64,000 nt of DNA, from positions 707,675 through 771,674 of the forward strand of contig SJSR01000002.1 of NCBI GenBank assembly GCA_004331795.1. Reading direction: 5' to 3'. Numbering within the stretch: position 1 is the first letter of the stretch; every line of letters starts with the position of its first letter. This stretch comes from Erythrobacteraceae bacterium CFH 75059 (lineage in GTDB: Bacteria > Pseudomonadota > Alphaproteobacteria > Sphingomonadales > Sphingomonadaceae). A program made the translations under genes and the position numbers. Shown piece by piece: positions 39,393-48,533 of the stretch. The notes below the pieces were generated by a model. That model did no database searches and had not been told where the DNA came from. It saw only the letters and a program-made list of their open reading frames with translations.

Positions 39393-39929
39393 CTAGCCCG
39401 CGTCGGCGAAGTCGTCGCTGACCACCAGCCGTTCCGCATCCCATGCCGGAACGGCGGCGGGGATGAGCGGGACCATGAAGCGCGCCCCCGAAGGGCGCTC
39501 GATCTCGACGATGTCGGTCGCGCCGAAGTTCTCGACCGCCACCACCGTGCCGATCACGGCGCCGCTCGCCTCCGCGACCGCCGCGAGGCCGAGCAGGTCG
39601 GCATGGTAGAACTCGCCCTCTCCGAGCGGCGGCAGGGCCGAACGCGGCACGGTCAGCCGCGTTCCGCGCAGCCGTTCGGCCATCGTCCGGTCTGTCACCT
39701 CGGCAAACCGCGCGATGGCCCCGCCCCGCCCGTCGCTGCGGACGGAGCGCAGGGTCAGTGCGCCGTCGTTGAAGAGGGCGTGTCCGGCGAGAGCATCAAT
39801 CCCTTCACCGAAGAGCTTGAGACGAACCTCGCCCGTCACTCCATGCGCCCCGGCGATCGCCGCAAGGGTGACGGTGGTGCGCGCCTCCTCCCCGGCGTCG
39901 GCCGGCGTGCGGGAGGAGGCGCCGGGCAT
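39393..39929 (-). CDS. rimM: Ribosome maturation factor RimM
   Basis: A 178-residue 16S rRNA-processing protein that binds S19. Seen: the N-terminal RimM domain (LAAIAGAHGVTGEVRLKLF, LRGTRLTVPRSALPPL), EFYHADLLGL, and the PRC-barrel C-terminal part with GTVVAVENFGATDIVEI and MVPLIPAAV. The ATG overlaps the rpsP stop as TGATG. It is followed 6 bases on by the convergent oxidoreductase end rather than by trmD. Confidence 0.95.
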   Translation of the reverse strand: MPGASSRTPADAGEEARTTVTLAAIAGAHGVTGEVRLKLFGEGIDALAGHALFNDGALTLRSVRSDGRGGAIARFAEVTDRTMAERLRGTRLTVPRSALPPLGEGEFYHADLLGLAAVAEASGAVIGTVVAVENFGATDIVEIERPSGARFMVPLIPAAVPAWDAERLVVSDDFADAG

Positions 39930-40393
39930 CACCCCTCCGCCGCAGCGTCGCTGCTGACAGCGGTGGCGGCGTCGTCGCCGGTCGCGGGGGCAGCGTCGCC
40001 CTCAGCCGCGTTGTCCGACCCGGCGCCCGCCGCGGCGGCGGCCGCTTCTTCGGCTTCGGCCTGCTTGGCGGCCCGCTCTTCCGCGCGCTCCTTGGCCTTC
40101 TCGCCCGGCTCGCCCTTCTTCGGGTTGGACCGCGCGGCGCGCTCCTTGATCCCGGCGGCGTCGAGGAACCGCGCCACGCGGTCGGACGGCTGCGCCCCCA
40201 CGCCCAGCCAGTGCCGCGCCCGATCCTCGTTCAGCTTCACCCGCTCGGGCGAGTCCTTCGCCAGCAGCGGATTGTAGGTGCCGATCTGCTCCAGATACTT
40301 GCCGTCGCGCGGGGCGCGGCTGTCCGCCACCACGATGCGGTAATAGGGGCGCTTCTTGGCGCCGCCGCGCGAGAGACGGATTGCGATTGCCAT
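39929..40393 (-). CDS. rpsP: 30S ribosomal protein S16
   Basis: A 154-residue S16. The first ~80 residues are the conserved domain ([51 protein letters not shown]). The remaining ~70 residues form a low-complexity Lys/Glu/Ala-rich tail of the sort common in alphaproteobacteria and absent from E. coli S16. It lies 31 bases after ffh on the same strand and is coupled to rimM. Confidence 0.97.
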   Translation of the reverse strand: MAIAIRLSRGGAKKRPYYRIVVADSRAPRDGKYLEQIGTYNPLLAKDSPERVKLNEDRARHWLGVGAQPSDRVARFLDAAGIKERAARSNPKKGEPGEKAKERAEERAAKQAEAEEAAAAAAGAGSDNAAEGDAAPATGDDAATAVSSDAAAEG

Positions 40394-40424
40394 GGTCGTG
40401 TGCCTTTCCGGTAGGTTTGAGTGA

Positions 40425-41915
40425 CTATTTCTTGAGCAGCTTCTGAAGGTCGGGAGGGAGCGTGCCGGGATCGGGCAGACCGCCGGCGCCGCCGGGAAGG
40501 CCCGGCAGCCCGGCCAGCGGATTGGCACCGCCCATCGCGCCGCCCTTGCCGCCGAGCAGACCGCCCAGCCCTCCGCCGCCGCCAAGCAGCGCGCCCAGCC
40601 CCTTCAGCCCGCCCATCTTGCGGATCTGCTTCATCGCCCGCTCCATTTCCTGATGCATCTTGAGCAGGCGGTTGATGTCCTGGACCTCGGTGCCCGAGCC
40701 GGCCGCCACCCGCCGCTTGCGCTTGGCGTTGAGCAGTTCGGGCCGGCTGCGCTCCTTGGGCGTCATGGAGCCGATGATCGCGTCCATGCGCACCAGCAGC
40801 CGCTCGTCGACATTGCCCGGCGCCATGGCCGCCTTGGCCTTCTTCATCCCCGGCAGCATGCCCGCCAGAGCGCCCAGACCGCCCATCCTCTGCATCTGCC
40901 GCAGCTGCATCCGCAGATCGTCGAGGTCGAACTTGCCGGCGGCGAACTTGCGCGCCAGCGCTTCCGCGTCCTCCGCCTCGATGGTGGCCGCGGCCCGCTC
41001 GACGAGGCTGACCACGTCGCCCATGCCGAGGATGCGGCCGGCAACCCGCTCGGCGTTGAAAGGCTCGAGCGCGTCGAGCTTCTCGCCGGTGCCGGCGAAC
41101 TTGATCGGCTTGCCGGTGACGTGCCGCATCGACAGGGCGGCGCCGCCCCGCGCGTCGCCGTCCATCCGGGTCAGCACCACGCCGGTCAGCGGCACCTCGC
41201 CGCTGAACGACTGGGCGACGTTGACCGCGTCCTGGCCGGTCAGCGCGTCGACGACCAGCAGCACCTCGGTCGGAGACGCCACCTGCGCCACCGCCTGCAT
41301 CTCGGCCATCAGCGCATCGTCGACATGCAGCCGCCCCGCGGTGTCGAGCAGCAGCACGTCGAAGGCCTGCATCCGCGCCGCCTCGAGCGCGCGGCGGGCG
41401 ATGTCCACCGGCTGCTGTCCGGGAACGATCGGCAGGGTGGCGACATCGATCTGCCGGCCGAGCACCGCCAGCTGCTCCTGCGCGGCCGGACGCTGCACGT
41501 CGAGCGACGCCATCAGCGGCTTCTTGCCCCGCTTCTCGCGGATCATGCGGGCGAGCTTGGCCGTCGTGGTGGTCTTGCCCGACCCCTGCAGCCCGACCAT
41601 CATGATGATGACCGGCGGACGCGCGTCGAGGAGCAGGTCGGCCGTTCCCTCTCCGCCAAGCATTGCGACCAGCTCGTCGTGGACGATCTTGACCACCTGC
41701 TGCCCGGGGGTGACCGACCGCAGCACGTCCTGTCCGACCGCCTTCTCGGTCACGGCGTCGATGAAGCGTCGCACCACCGGCAGCGCGACATCCGCCTCCA
41801 GTAGCGCGATTCGCACCTCGCGCATCGCGTCCCGCACGTCCTGCTCGCGCAGCGCGCCGCGACCCTTGAGCCGGTCGAAGACCCCGCCGAGCCGCTCTGA
41901 CAGTGTGTCGAACAT
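40425..41915 (-). CDS. ffh: Signal recognition particle protein Ffh
   Basis: A 496-residue SRP54 GTPase that targets membrane proteins with 4.5S RNA and FtsY. Seen: N domain at the start ([16 protein letters not shown]), P-loop [37 protein letters not shown], and the Met-rich M domain ([37 protein letters not shown]). The C-terminus is a Gly/Leu/Pro-rich tail of about 50 residues. It begins 139 bases downstream of tRNA-Ala, after that gene's terminator. Confidence 0.98.
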   Translation of the reverse strand: MFDTLSERLGGVFDRLKGRGALREQDVRDAMREVRIALLEADVALPVVRRFIDAVTEKAVGQDVLRSVTPGQQVVKIVHDELVAMLGGEGTADLLLDARPPVIIMMVGLQGSGKTTTTAKLARMIREKRGKKPLMASLDVQRPAAQEQLAVLGRQIDVATLPIVPGQQPVDIARRALEAARMQAFDVLLLDTAGRLHVDDALMAEMQAVAQVASPTEVLLVVDALTGQDAVNVAQSFSGEVPLTGVVLTRMDGDARGGAALSMRHVTGKPIKFAGTGEKLDALEPFNAERVAGRILGMGDVVSLVERAAATIEAEDAEALARKFAAGKFDLDDLRMQLRQMQRMGGLGALAGMLPGMKKAKAAMAPGNVDERLLVRMDAIIGSMTPKERSRPELLNAKRKRRVAAGSGTEVQDINRLLKMHQEMERAMKQIRKMGGLKGLGALLGGGGGLGGLLGGKGGAMGGANPLAGLPGLPGGAGGLPDPGTLPPDLQKLLKK

Positions 41916-41968
41916 GGCCGTACTCCCGCGCCTCAGGCAGCTGGTCCGCGCCACCCGCCGGCAAATGC

Positions 41969-42004
41969 AAAAAGCGCCGGCGGACGAAACCTCGTCGGCC
42001 GGCG
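41969..42004 (-). terminator. Intrinsic terminator downstream of tRNA-Ala
   Basis: Reading leftward, CGCCGGCCGACGA pairs with TCGTCCGCCGGCG (12 bp with small mismatch) around GGTT, followed by CTTTTT. It lies about 50 bases after the tRNA 3-prime end and before ffh, so it separates the two units. Confidence 0.75.
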
Positions 42005-42054
42005 TGGAGCGTCGCCGCTCCGCAATCTGGGTGCCGGACGCGGTGTCCGGCGAC

Positions 42055-42130
42055 TGGTGGAGCCTAGCGGGGTCGAACCGCTGACCTCTACAATGCCATT
42101 GTAGCGCTCTACCAACTGAGCTAAGGCCCC
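42055..42130 (-). tRNA. tRNA-Ala (anticodon GGC)
   Basis: A 76-base gene reading leftward. Seen: acceptor stem GGGGCCT with AGGCTCC, D arm TTAGCTCAGTTGGTAGAGC, anticodon stem CTACA/TGTAG around the loop ATGGCAT giving anticodon GGC (reads GCC, Ala), T arm with GGTTCGACC, discriminator A and an encoded CCA end at 42057-42055. All stems close properly. Confidence 0.97.
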
Positions 42131-42200
42131 GACCTGTCGTGTCCACCGGACCGAAGGGGTTTTCCCCTCCGCTGGTGGCTTTGCCTGTCGGCGGGGGCGG

Positions 42201-42229
42201 GCTTTAGGTCCCGCGCCGCGCCGATGCAA
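42201..42229 (-). promoter_or_regulatory. Candidate promoter for tRNA-Ala
   Basis: Reading leftward, TTGCAT (42229-42224) and TAAAGC (42206-42201) are separated by 17 bases. A start a few bases on would give a leader of roughly 60 bases before the mature tRNA, containing a small GAGGGG/CCCCTTC hairpin. The -10 match is weak. Confidence 0.35.
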
Positions 42230-42289
42230 GCCTTTTTCGGCCTCGCCATTGCAACCGCCGCACGCGATCCGGCGGGGATTGCCGCGAGG

Positions 42290-42607
42290 TCAGATTTCCT
42301 CGTCCTCCTCGGGCCCCGCGGCCACGCCCAGATCGTCGTCGCCGCCAAGGTCGACCTCGTTGTCCGGCGAGTCCTCGCCGTCGTCGATGTCCTCCAGATC
42401 GTCCTCCGCCAGGTCCGCGTCGGCTTCACGGTCCTTCTTCTTCTCCAGCTCCTCGAACGGGATCGGCTGCTTGGACTTGAGCACCGGTTCGGGATGCCAG
42501 CTTTCGCCGCATTCGATGCAGGTGACCGGCTCGCTCTTGCCGAGATCGTAGAAGCGCGTCGCGCATTTCGGACAGGTGCGCTTTGCGCCCCATTCTGGTT
42601 TCACCAT
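42290..42607 (-). CDS. TIGR02300 / FYDLN acid family protein
   Basis: A 105-residue alphaproteobacterial protein of unknown function. The N-terminal half is a zinc-ribbon-like module: GAKRTCPKCATRFYDLGKSEP and then VTCIECGESWHPE, i.e. two CxxC pairs around the FYDL motif. The C-terminal half is strongly acidic, with long runs of Asp and Glu, ending EEDEEI. GGGGA lies six bases before ATG 42607. The mix of zinc ribbon and acidic tail suggests nucleic-acid or protein binding, but this is speculation. It lies upstream of tRNA-Ala and divergent from aroA. Confidence 0.9.
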   Translation of the reverse strand: MVKPEWGAKRTCPKCATRFYDLGKSEPVTCIECGESWHPEPVLKSKQPIPFEELEKKKDREADADLAEDDLEDIDDGEDSPDNEVDLGGDDDLGVAAGPEEDEEI

Positions 42608-42773
42608 CGCCATTCCCCGTAGAAGTTCCGCATCCCGCAACCGCACGCGCATTGCCGGGCGCGCCGCCATGCGACGCCTGCCGCGGCGCCTTGCCATAGG
42701 GGCGCACCGCTGTCAAAAGCCGCCTGCCTCGCGCCGCCCGGCAGCGGGCGCAGCCTGAGGATCCGCCCGCCGC

Positions 42774-44084
42774 GTGCCGCACACATTCCTGCCTTCGCCT
42801 CCGCTCGTGGGCCGCCTCAGGGTGCCGGGCGACAAGTCGATCAGCCACCGCGCCCTCATCACCGCCACGCTCGCGACCGGCGAAAGCCGCATCACCGGCC
42901 TGCTCGAAGCCGAGGACACGCTCGCCACCGCCGAGGCGATGCGCGTGATGGGCGCGGTGATCGAGAAGCGCGACGGAACCTGGCATGTTCACGGGGTGGG
43001 CGTCGGCGGCCTGCTCCAGCCGGAGGTGGCGCTGGCCATGGGCAATTCCGGCACTTCAGCCCGGCTGCTCGCCGGCCTGATTGCCAGCCACGGGATCACC
43101 GCCTGCCTGACCGGCGATGCCAGCCTGTCGCGGCGGCCGATGGAGCGCATCATCACGCCCCTGTCGCTGATGGGCGCCAGCTTCGCGCCCTCGCCCGTCG
43201 ATCGCTTGCCGATGATGGTGACCGGCTGCGACCCGGCAGTGCCGATCCGCTACCGGCTTCCCGTTCCCTCGGCCCAGGTCAAGAGCGCGCTTCTGCTTGC
43301 CGCGCTGAACACCCCCGGCGAGTCGGAGATCATCGAGCCGGTGCCGACCCGCGACCATACGGAACGCATGCTCCGGGCCATGGGCGCCGCCGTCACCGTG
43401 AGCGAAGAAGGCGGCGAACGGATCATCCGCGTTCGCGGGCGCACGGATCTCCACGCCGCCGCGATGGACGTGCCGGGCGACCCGTCCTCGGCGGCGTTCC
43501 TCGTGGTCGCCGCATTGCTGGTCGAGGGGAGCGACGTGGTGATCGGGAACGTCTGCATGAACCCCACCCGCACGGGCCTGTTCGCGGTGCTTCGCCTCAT
43601 GGGCGGCTGGATCGAGGAACGCGACGCCCGGCATGTCGGGGGCGAGCCGGTGGCCGACCTCCATGTGCGCCACTCCGCCCTGACCGGGGTGGAGATCGAT
43701 CCTGCCCTCGTTCCTTCGATGATCGACGAGTTTCCCGTCTTCTTTGTCGCGGCCGCCTGCGCGCGCGGGCGCACCGTCGCGACGGGGCTTGGCGAACTGC
43801 GTGTCAAGGAAAGCGACCGGCTCGCGGCCATGGCGCGCGCGCTGACGCTGGCCGGCGCGCGGGTGGAGGAGACTGCCGACGGGCTGGTGATCGACGGCAC
43901 GGGCGGGGAGCCGCTGCCCGGCACGCCCGACGGCACCGCGGTGGCGACCCTGCTCGACCACCGCGTCGCCATGAGCATGGCGGTCGCCGGGCTTGCCAGC
44001 CGCGCAGGCGTGTGCATCGACGATGCGGCGCCCATCGCGACCAGCTTCCCGGACTTCGTTCGCACGCTGGAGGAGGCGGCATGA
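42774..44084 (+). CDS. aroA: 3-phosphoshikimate 1-carboxyvinyltransferase (EPSP synthase)
   Basis: A 436-residue enzyme of the shikimate pathway, transferring enolpyruvyl from PEP to shikimate-3-phosphate. Seen: RVPGDKSISHRALI, MGNSGTSARLLAGL (the Gly-to-Ala site is in this NSGTSAR form), LPVPSAQVKSALLLA, EFPVFFVAAA, and ELRVKESDRLAAMA. The NSGTSARL and SAQVKSALLL features resemble class II EPSP synthases, as in other alphaproteobacteria. GTG start. Its stop overlaps the next gene as ATGA. Confidence 0.97.
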   Translation: MPHTFLPSPPLVGRLRVPGDKSISHRALITATLATGESRITGLLEAEDTLATAEAMRVMGAVIEKRDGTWHVHGVGVGGLLQPEVALAMGNSGTSARLLAGLIASHGITACLTGDASLSRRPMERIITPLSLMGASFAPSPVDRLPMMVTGCDPAVPIRYRLPVPSAQVKSALLLAALNTPGESEIIEPVPTRDHTERMLRAMGAAVTVSEEGGERIIRVRGRTDLHAAAMDVPGDPSSAAFLVVAALLVEGSDVVIGNVCMNPTRTGLFAVLRLMGGWIEERDARHVGGEPVADLHVRHSALTGVEIDPALVPSMIDEFPVFFVAAACARGRTVATGLGELRVKESDRLAAMARALTLAGARVEETADGLVIDGTGGEPLPGTPDGTAVATLLDHRVAMSMAVAGLASRAGVCIDDAAPIATSFPDFVRTLEEAA

Positions 44085-44392
44085 GCGGGCTGGCCACCGG
44101 CACGATCGACGGGGCGATGGCGGCCGGCTTTGTCGGCACCGCGTGCATCATCGGCGCCTATGCATATCTCACCCTCAGCAAGGCCCCCAACCCCTTTGTC
44201 CTGCACGGGACGAACCTGGCCGGCGCCATGCTGCTGACCATGTCCCTGCTGGTGCACACCAATTGGCCGAGCCTGGTGCTGGAGGGGTTCTGGGCCGCCA
44301 TCGCCATTGCCGGACTGGTCAAGGCGGCGCGCGCACGCACACGTCCCGGCGACCTGGTTCCGGTTCCCGAGAGTCGCGAGGTGCCGGAATGA
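44081..44392 (+). CDS. Small CBU_0592-like integral membrane protein
   Basis: A 103-residue protein with about three hydrophobic helices: GAMAAGFVGTACIIGAYAYL, NLAGAMLLTMSLLVHTNW and LVLEGFWAAIAIAGLVKAA, with a short basic/acidic tail. It resembles the small membrane proteins annotated as CBU_0592-like, whose function is not known. It overlaps aroA (ATGA) and cmk (ATGA), so it is translationally coupled to both. Confidence 0.75.
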   Translation: MSGLATGTIDGAMAAGFVGTACIIGAYAYLTLSKAPNPFVLHGTNLAGAMLLTMSLLVHTNWPSLVLEGFWAAIAIAGLVKAARARTRPGDLVPVPESREVPE

Positions 44393-45012
44393 TCGTGGCC
44401 GTGGACGGACCGACGGCGTCCGGCAAGGGCACGATCGCGGCGGCGATTGCGCGTCATCTCGGTCTTCCGCATCTCGACACCGGACTGCTCTACCGCGCGG
44501 TCGGATGGACGGTGCGCGAACACGGCGGCGACCCCGACGATCCGGCGGACGCCGCCGCCGCCACCGCGTTCGACCCGTCCCTGCTGAGCGACGAGCGGCT
44601 GCGCGGCGAAGACGCCGGCTCGCTGGCCAGCCGTGTCTCCGTCCACCCGGAGGTGCGCGACGCGCTGTTCGCGCGCCAGCGGGCGTTTGCCACCCAGCCG
44701 GGGGGCGCTGTCTTGGACGGCCGCGACATCGGCACCGTGATCGCTCCCGATGCGACCGTGAAGCTGTTCGTCACGGCAAGTGCGTCAGAGCGGGCGCGGC
44801 GCCGCTGGATGGAACTGAAGGGGCGCGGCGTCGCGGCGACGCTGGCGGAGGTCGAGCGCGACATCGCCCGGCGCGATGCCCGCGACATCGGCCGGCCCGA
44901 CGCTCCGCTGAAACCCGCCGCGGATGCCTTCGTGCTCGACACCACCCCTTTCGGCAGGGATGACGCGATCCGGGCCGCGCTGGACATTGTCGAGGCGGCG
45001 CGCCGCTCCTGA
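44389..45012 (+). CDS. cmk: Cytidylate kinase
   Basis: A 207-residue nucleoside monophosphate kinase turning CMP/dCMP into the diphosphates. Seen: P-loop VDGPTASGKGTIA, HLDTGLLYRAVGW, VLDGRDIGTVIAPDA, and the lid segment RRRWMELKGRGV with DIARRDARD. It follows the small membrane protein with an ATGA overlap. The order aroA-cmk-rpsA is widespread in proteobacteria. Confidence 0.97.
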   Translation: MIVAVDGPTASGKGTIAAAIARHLGLPHLDTGLLYRAVGWTVREHGGDPDDPADAAAATAFDPSLLSDERLRGEDAGSLASRVSVHPEVRDALFARQRAFATQPGGAVLDGRDIGTVIAPDATVKLFVTASASERARRRWMELKGRGVAATLAEVERDIARRDARDIGRPDAPLKPAADAFVLDTTPFGRDDAIRAALDIVEAARRS

Positions 45013-45293
45013 ACCGGGATCCGCCAAAGGGCGGCAGACCTCTTGCGTTTGCGGGCCGTTCACGCTAGGCGCCGGGCCGTCCGACGAGCGGGGCACGCGC
45101 TCGCGACACGGTATCCTGCATGGCTGGCTGTCGGGCGCGCAAGGCGCCGCTCCCATGCGGAACCCGTGCCGCGAACACCCCGCCCTCACGGGCGCTGCCG
45201 AGAGCATCCGGCTCCGGCGGCATGGGCGGCCAAAAGACCGGTGGAGACAACCACCTGGCCGGTAAATCGATACGAGCAGGAACAACCAGACAC

Positions 45294-46997
45294 ATGGCCA
45301 CCTCGGCACACCCCACCCGCGACGACTTTGCGCGGCTCCTCGACGAACAACTGGGCGGCGCGGCCGACGGCGGCTTCGAAGGCCGCGTGGTCAAGGGCAC
45401 GATCACCGCGATCGAAGCCGGTTCCGCGCTGATCGACGTCGGTCTCAAGAGCGAGGGACGCGTTCCGCTGCGCGAGTTCAGCCGCGAGGGCGACGAACAC
45501 GGCCTGAAGGTGGGCGACGAGGTCGAGGTTTATGTCGACCGCGTCGAGAATGCCGAGGGCGAAGCGATGCTCAGCCGCGACCGGGCCCGGCGCGAGGCGG
45601 CGTGGGACCGTCTCGAGAGCGAGTTCGGCGAAGGCAAGCGGGTGGAAGGCCGCATCTTCGGCCGCGTCAAGGGCGGCTTCACCGTCGACCTGGACGGCGC
45701 CGTGGCGTTTCTTCCGGGCAGCCAGGTGGACATCCGCCCGGTCCGCGACATCACGCCATTGATGGACGTGCCGCAGCCGTTCCAGGTGCTCAAGATGGAC
45801 CGCGCCCGCGGCAACATCGTCGTCTCGCGCCGCGCCGTGCTCGAGGAAACCCGTGCCGAGCAGCGCACCGAGCTCATCGACAAGCTGGCCGAAGGGCAGG
45901 TCATCGAGGGTGTCGTCAAGAACATCACCGACTACGGCGCGTTCGTCGACCTTGGCGGCATCGACGGCCTGCTGCACGTCACCGACATGAGCTACAAGCG
46001 GGTGAACAACCCCTCCGAGCTGATCGAGATCGGTCAGACCGTGACGGTGCAGATCATCCGCATCAACGCCGAGACGCAGCGCATCAGCCTTGGCATGAAG
46101 CAGCTCGAGAGCGACCCGTGGGAAGGAGTCGCGGCCAAGTATCCGGTCGGCGCCAAGCTGCGCGGCGTGGTGACGAACATCACCGAATACGGCGCCTTTG
46201 TCGAACTGGAGTCGGGCATCGAGGGCCTCGTCCATGTCTCCGAGATGAGCTGGACGAAGAAGAACGTGCACCCCGGCAAGATCATCTCGACGAGCCAGGA
46301 GGTCGATGTCGTCGTGCTGGAGGTCGACTCCGAGAAGCGGCGCATCTCGCTCGGCCTCAAGCAGGCGCAGGGCAATCCGTGGGAAGAATTCGCCGAGAAG
46401 CATCCGGTCGGCTCGCGGGTCACCGGCGAAGTGAAGAACGCCACCGAGTTCGGATTGTTCATCGGCCTTGAAGGCGATGTCGACGGCATGGTCCACATGT
46501 CGGACATCGCCTGGGGCATCTCGGGCGAGGATGCGCTGGCCCTGCACCGCAAGGGCGAGCAGGTCGAGGTCGTCGTTCTCGACGTCGACGTGGAGAAGGA
46601 ACGCATCTCGCTCGGCATGAAGCAGATCGAGAAGGGTGCGCCGAGCGAGGCGGGCAGCAGCGGCTCGCTGAAGCGCAACGACATCGTCACCGTGACGGTG
46701 CTCGAGGTGCGGGACGGCGGGCTGGAAGTCCAGGTCGGCGACGAAGGCGCCACCGGCTTCATCAAGCGGTCGGATCTTGGCCGCGACCGCGACGAGCAGC
46801 GGCCTGACCGTTTCCAAGTCGGCCAGAAGGTCGATGCCATGGTGGTGGGCTTCGACCGCTCGAAGAAGCCGAACTTCTCCATCAAGGCGCGCCAGATCTC
46901 CGAAGAGAAGCAGGCGGTCGAACAGTACGGCTCGTCCGACTCGGGCGCGTCGCTCGGCGACATTCTTGGCGAGGCGCTCAAGCAGCGCAGCGAGTGA
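45294..46997 (+). CDS. rpsA: 30S ribosomal protein S1
   Basis: A 567-residue RNA-binding protein with six S1 (OB-fold) domains; visible repeats include GTITAIEAGSALIDVGLKSEG, VKNITDYGAFVDLGGIDGLL, VTNITEYGAFVELESGIEGL and VKNATEFGLFIGLEGDVDGM. Domains 3-6 carry the RNA-binding core; the first two bind the ribosome. ATG 45294 is chosen from the S1 N-terminus. A 281-base leader separates it from cmk and may hold its promoter and, as in E. coli, autoregulatory mRNA structure; I see no certain element there. Confidence 0.98.
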   Translation: MATSAHPTRDDFARLLDEQLGGAADGGFEGRVVKGTITAIEAGSALIDVGLKSEGRVPLREFSREGDEHGLKVGDEVEVYVDRVENAEGEAMLSRDRARREAAWDRLESEFGEGKRVEGRIFGRVKGGFTVDLDGAVAFLPGSQVDIRPVRDITPLMDVPQPFQVLKMDRARGNIVVSRRAVLEETRAEQRTELIDKLAEGQVIEGVVKNITDYGAFVDLGGIDGLLHVTDMSYKRVNNPSELIEIGQTVTVQIIRINAETQRISLGMKQLESDPWEGVAAKYPVGAKLRGVVTNITEYGAFVELESGIEGLVHVSEMSWTKKNVHPGKIISTSQEVDVVVLEVDSEKRRISLGLKQAQGNPWEEFAEKHPVGSRVTGEVKNATEFGLFIGLEGDVDGMVHMSDIAWGISGEDALALHRKGEQVEVVVLDVDVEKERISLGMKQIEKGAPSEAGSSGSLKRNDIVTVTVLEVRDGGLEVQVGDEGATGFIKRSDLGRDRDEQRPDRFQVGQKVDAMVVGFDRSKKPNFSIKARQISEEKQAVEQYGSSDSGASLGDILGEALKQRSE

Positions 46998-47048
46998 CGC
47001 AGCCATGGCATCGGCGGGGAGCGCCGGTGCCGCCCTGCGGATCCGGCG

Positions 47049-47090
47049 AGGCCCGCCTGCCCTTCCACCGGGCGGGCGGGCCTTCCTGCT
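47049..47090 (+). terminator. Terminator of rpsA
   Basis: AGGCCCGCCTGCCC and GGGCGGGCGGGCCT form a 14-bp stem with one G-T pair and a 7-base loop, followed by TCCTGCTTG. The T-run is broken but the stem is very strong. It lies 52 bases after the rpsA stop. Confidence 0.65.
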
Positions 47091-47123
47091 TGTGCCGGCC
47101 GGCCGGCTGCCTACAGTGACGCG

Positions 47124-47882
47124 ATGCTGCGCGTTCACGTCTTTCCCTGCCGGAGCGACAATTACGGGTTCCTGCTGCACGACCCGGACAGCGGAGGGAC
47201 GGTCGCGATCGACACTCCCGATGGCGAGGCCTACCTGCGCGAAGCGTCAACCATGCGCTGGACGATCACCCAGATCTGGAACACGCACTGGCATCCTGAC
47301 CATACCGGCGGCAACGGCGTCATCGCGGCCGCGACGGGCGCAGCTGTAGCCGGTCCGCCCGAGATCACCCGCGTCGCGCCCGTTGACCGGGTGATCCGGG
47401 CAGGCGACACTCTCGCCCTCGGCAGCTGGACGGCGCAGGTTCTGGACGTGGGCGGACACACGCGCGAGCATGTGGCGTTCCACATCGAAGCCGCCGCCAT
47501 GGCGTTCGTGGGCGACAGCCTCTTTCCGCTTGGCTGCGGGCGCATGTTCGAAGGCACGGCCGACCAGTTCTGGACCAGCCTCGAACGGTTGCGGGCTCTG
47601 CCGCCGGCAACGCAGCTCTATTGCGGGCACGAATATGCGCAAAGCAACGCCCGCTTCGCCCTCTCGGTGGATCCGGACAACGCCGCGCTGCGCGCCCGCA
47701 GCGCAGACATCGCGGAGAAGCGACGCCGCGGCGAGCCCACGGTGCCGACATCTCTCGACAGGGAACGCGCCACCAACCCGTTCCTGCGCTGCGACGATCC
47801 CGCAATGCAGGAGAGGTGGGGAACGGCGGGCGATCCGGTGCGCACCTTTGCGGCGCTCAGGGCCGCCAAGGACGCCTTCTGA
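47124..47882 (+). CDS. gloB: Hydroxyacylglutathione hydrolase (glyoxalase II)
   Basis: A 252-residue metallo-beta-lactamase-fold enzyme that hydrolyses S-lactoylglutathione to lactate and glutathione. Seen: SDNYGFLLHD, the metal motif NTHWHPDHTGGN, GGHTREHVAF, FVGDSLFPLGCGRMFEG, YCGHEYAQSN, and the C-terminal PFLRCDDP typical of glyoxalase II. It lies downstream of the rpsA terminator and convergent with the ATP synthase genes. Confidence 0.95.
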   Translation: MLRVHVFPCRSDNYGFLLHDPDSGGTVAIDTPDGEAYLREASTMRWTITQIWNTHWHPDHTGGNGVIAAATGAAVAGPPEITRVAPVDRVIRAGDTLALGSWTAQVLDVGGHTREHVAFHIEAAAMAFVGDSLFPLGCGRMFEGTADQFWTSLERLRALPPATQLYCGHEYAQSNARFALSVDPDNAALRARSADIAEKRRRGEPTVPTSLDRERATNPFLRCDDPAMQERWGTAGDPVRTFAALRAAKDAF

Positions 47883-47966
47883 AAGGCGCGCCCGGCCGCT
47901 GTTTGGTGAGGCGTCGCGCGCCGCCGACAGGACGCGCGTGATCACACGGCGCGAACGCCGGTCTCC

Positions 47967-48533
47967 TCAGAGCGAGGCGATCAGGTCGTCGGCCAGCCTG
48001 CGCTCGGTGGTTTCGTCCCGACGAGACGCGATCAGGAGGCGCGATGCCTCCGCCGCCGCGGTCGCCGCCCGTGTCCGCAGCGCATCGACCGCCTCGCGCT
48101 CGGCGCCCGCGATCCGTTCTTCGGCAAGCCGCTGCCGCCGCGCGACCATGTCATCGCCGTCGGCGCGCGCTTTGTCGAGAATGACCGCTGCCTCGTGCTC
48201 CGCCCGCGCGATCAGCGCCGCCGCGTCCGCCTCTGCGCCGGCCAGCTTGCCGGCATATTCGTCGCGCAGGGCTTCGGCCTCCGCACGCAGCACCTTCGCT
48301 TCTTCGAGCTGGGAGCGGATGACAGCGATGCGCGAGTCGAGATTGGCGGCGATGGCGCGGTGAACCTTCGCGCCAAGGAACACCACCAGCAGCAGCACCA
48401 GCATCGCCAGCGAGACGATCTGGTACGGTGCCAGGCCGAGCAGCTCGGGCTCGACATGCTTGCCGGCATCGGCCCCGACCGTCGCCTGCACCTCGGCAGG
48501 ACTGGTCGCGAACACCTGAGGAGCGTCAACCAC
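47967..48533 (-). CDS. atpF: ATP synthase F0 subunit b
   Basis: A 188-residue peripheral stalk subunit: a single transmembrane helix (YQIVSLAMLVLLLVVFLGA, about residues 37-56) and a long Ala/Glu/Arg helix expected to be a coiled coil. About 35 residues precede the membrane helix, which is longer than in E. coli b and typical for alphaproteobacterial b next to b-prime. It overlaps the b-prime gene by 8 bases and is last in atpI-B-E-F-prime-F. F1 genes are not in the window. Confidence 0.93.
   Translation of the reverse strand: MVDAPQVFATSPAEVQATVGADAGKHVEPELLGLAPYQIVSLAMLVLLLVVFLGAKVHRAIAANLDSRIAVIRSQLEEAKVLRAEAEALRDEYAGKLAGAEADAAALIARAEHEAAVILDKARADGDDMVARRQRLAEERIAGAEREAVDALRTRAATAAAEASRLLIASRRDETTERRLADDLIASL

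Noticed and set aside
41916..42054. 4.5S SRP RNA gene near ffh
   Set aside because: No GGAAGCAGC-type SRP tetraloop region is visible; the region holds only the tRNA terminator and a short ffh leader.
45013..45293. Small gene or riboswitch in the cmk-rpsA gap
   Set aside because: No coding-like frame with a ribosome binding site and no recognisable riboswitch core; at most an unassigned leader.
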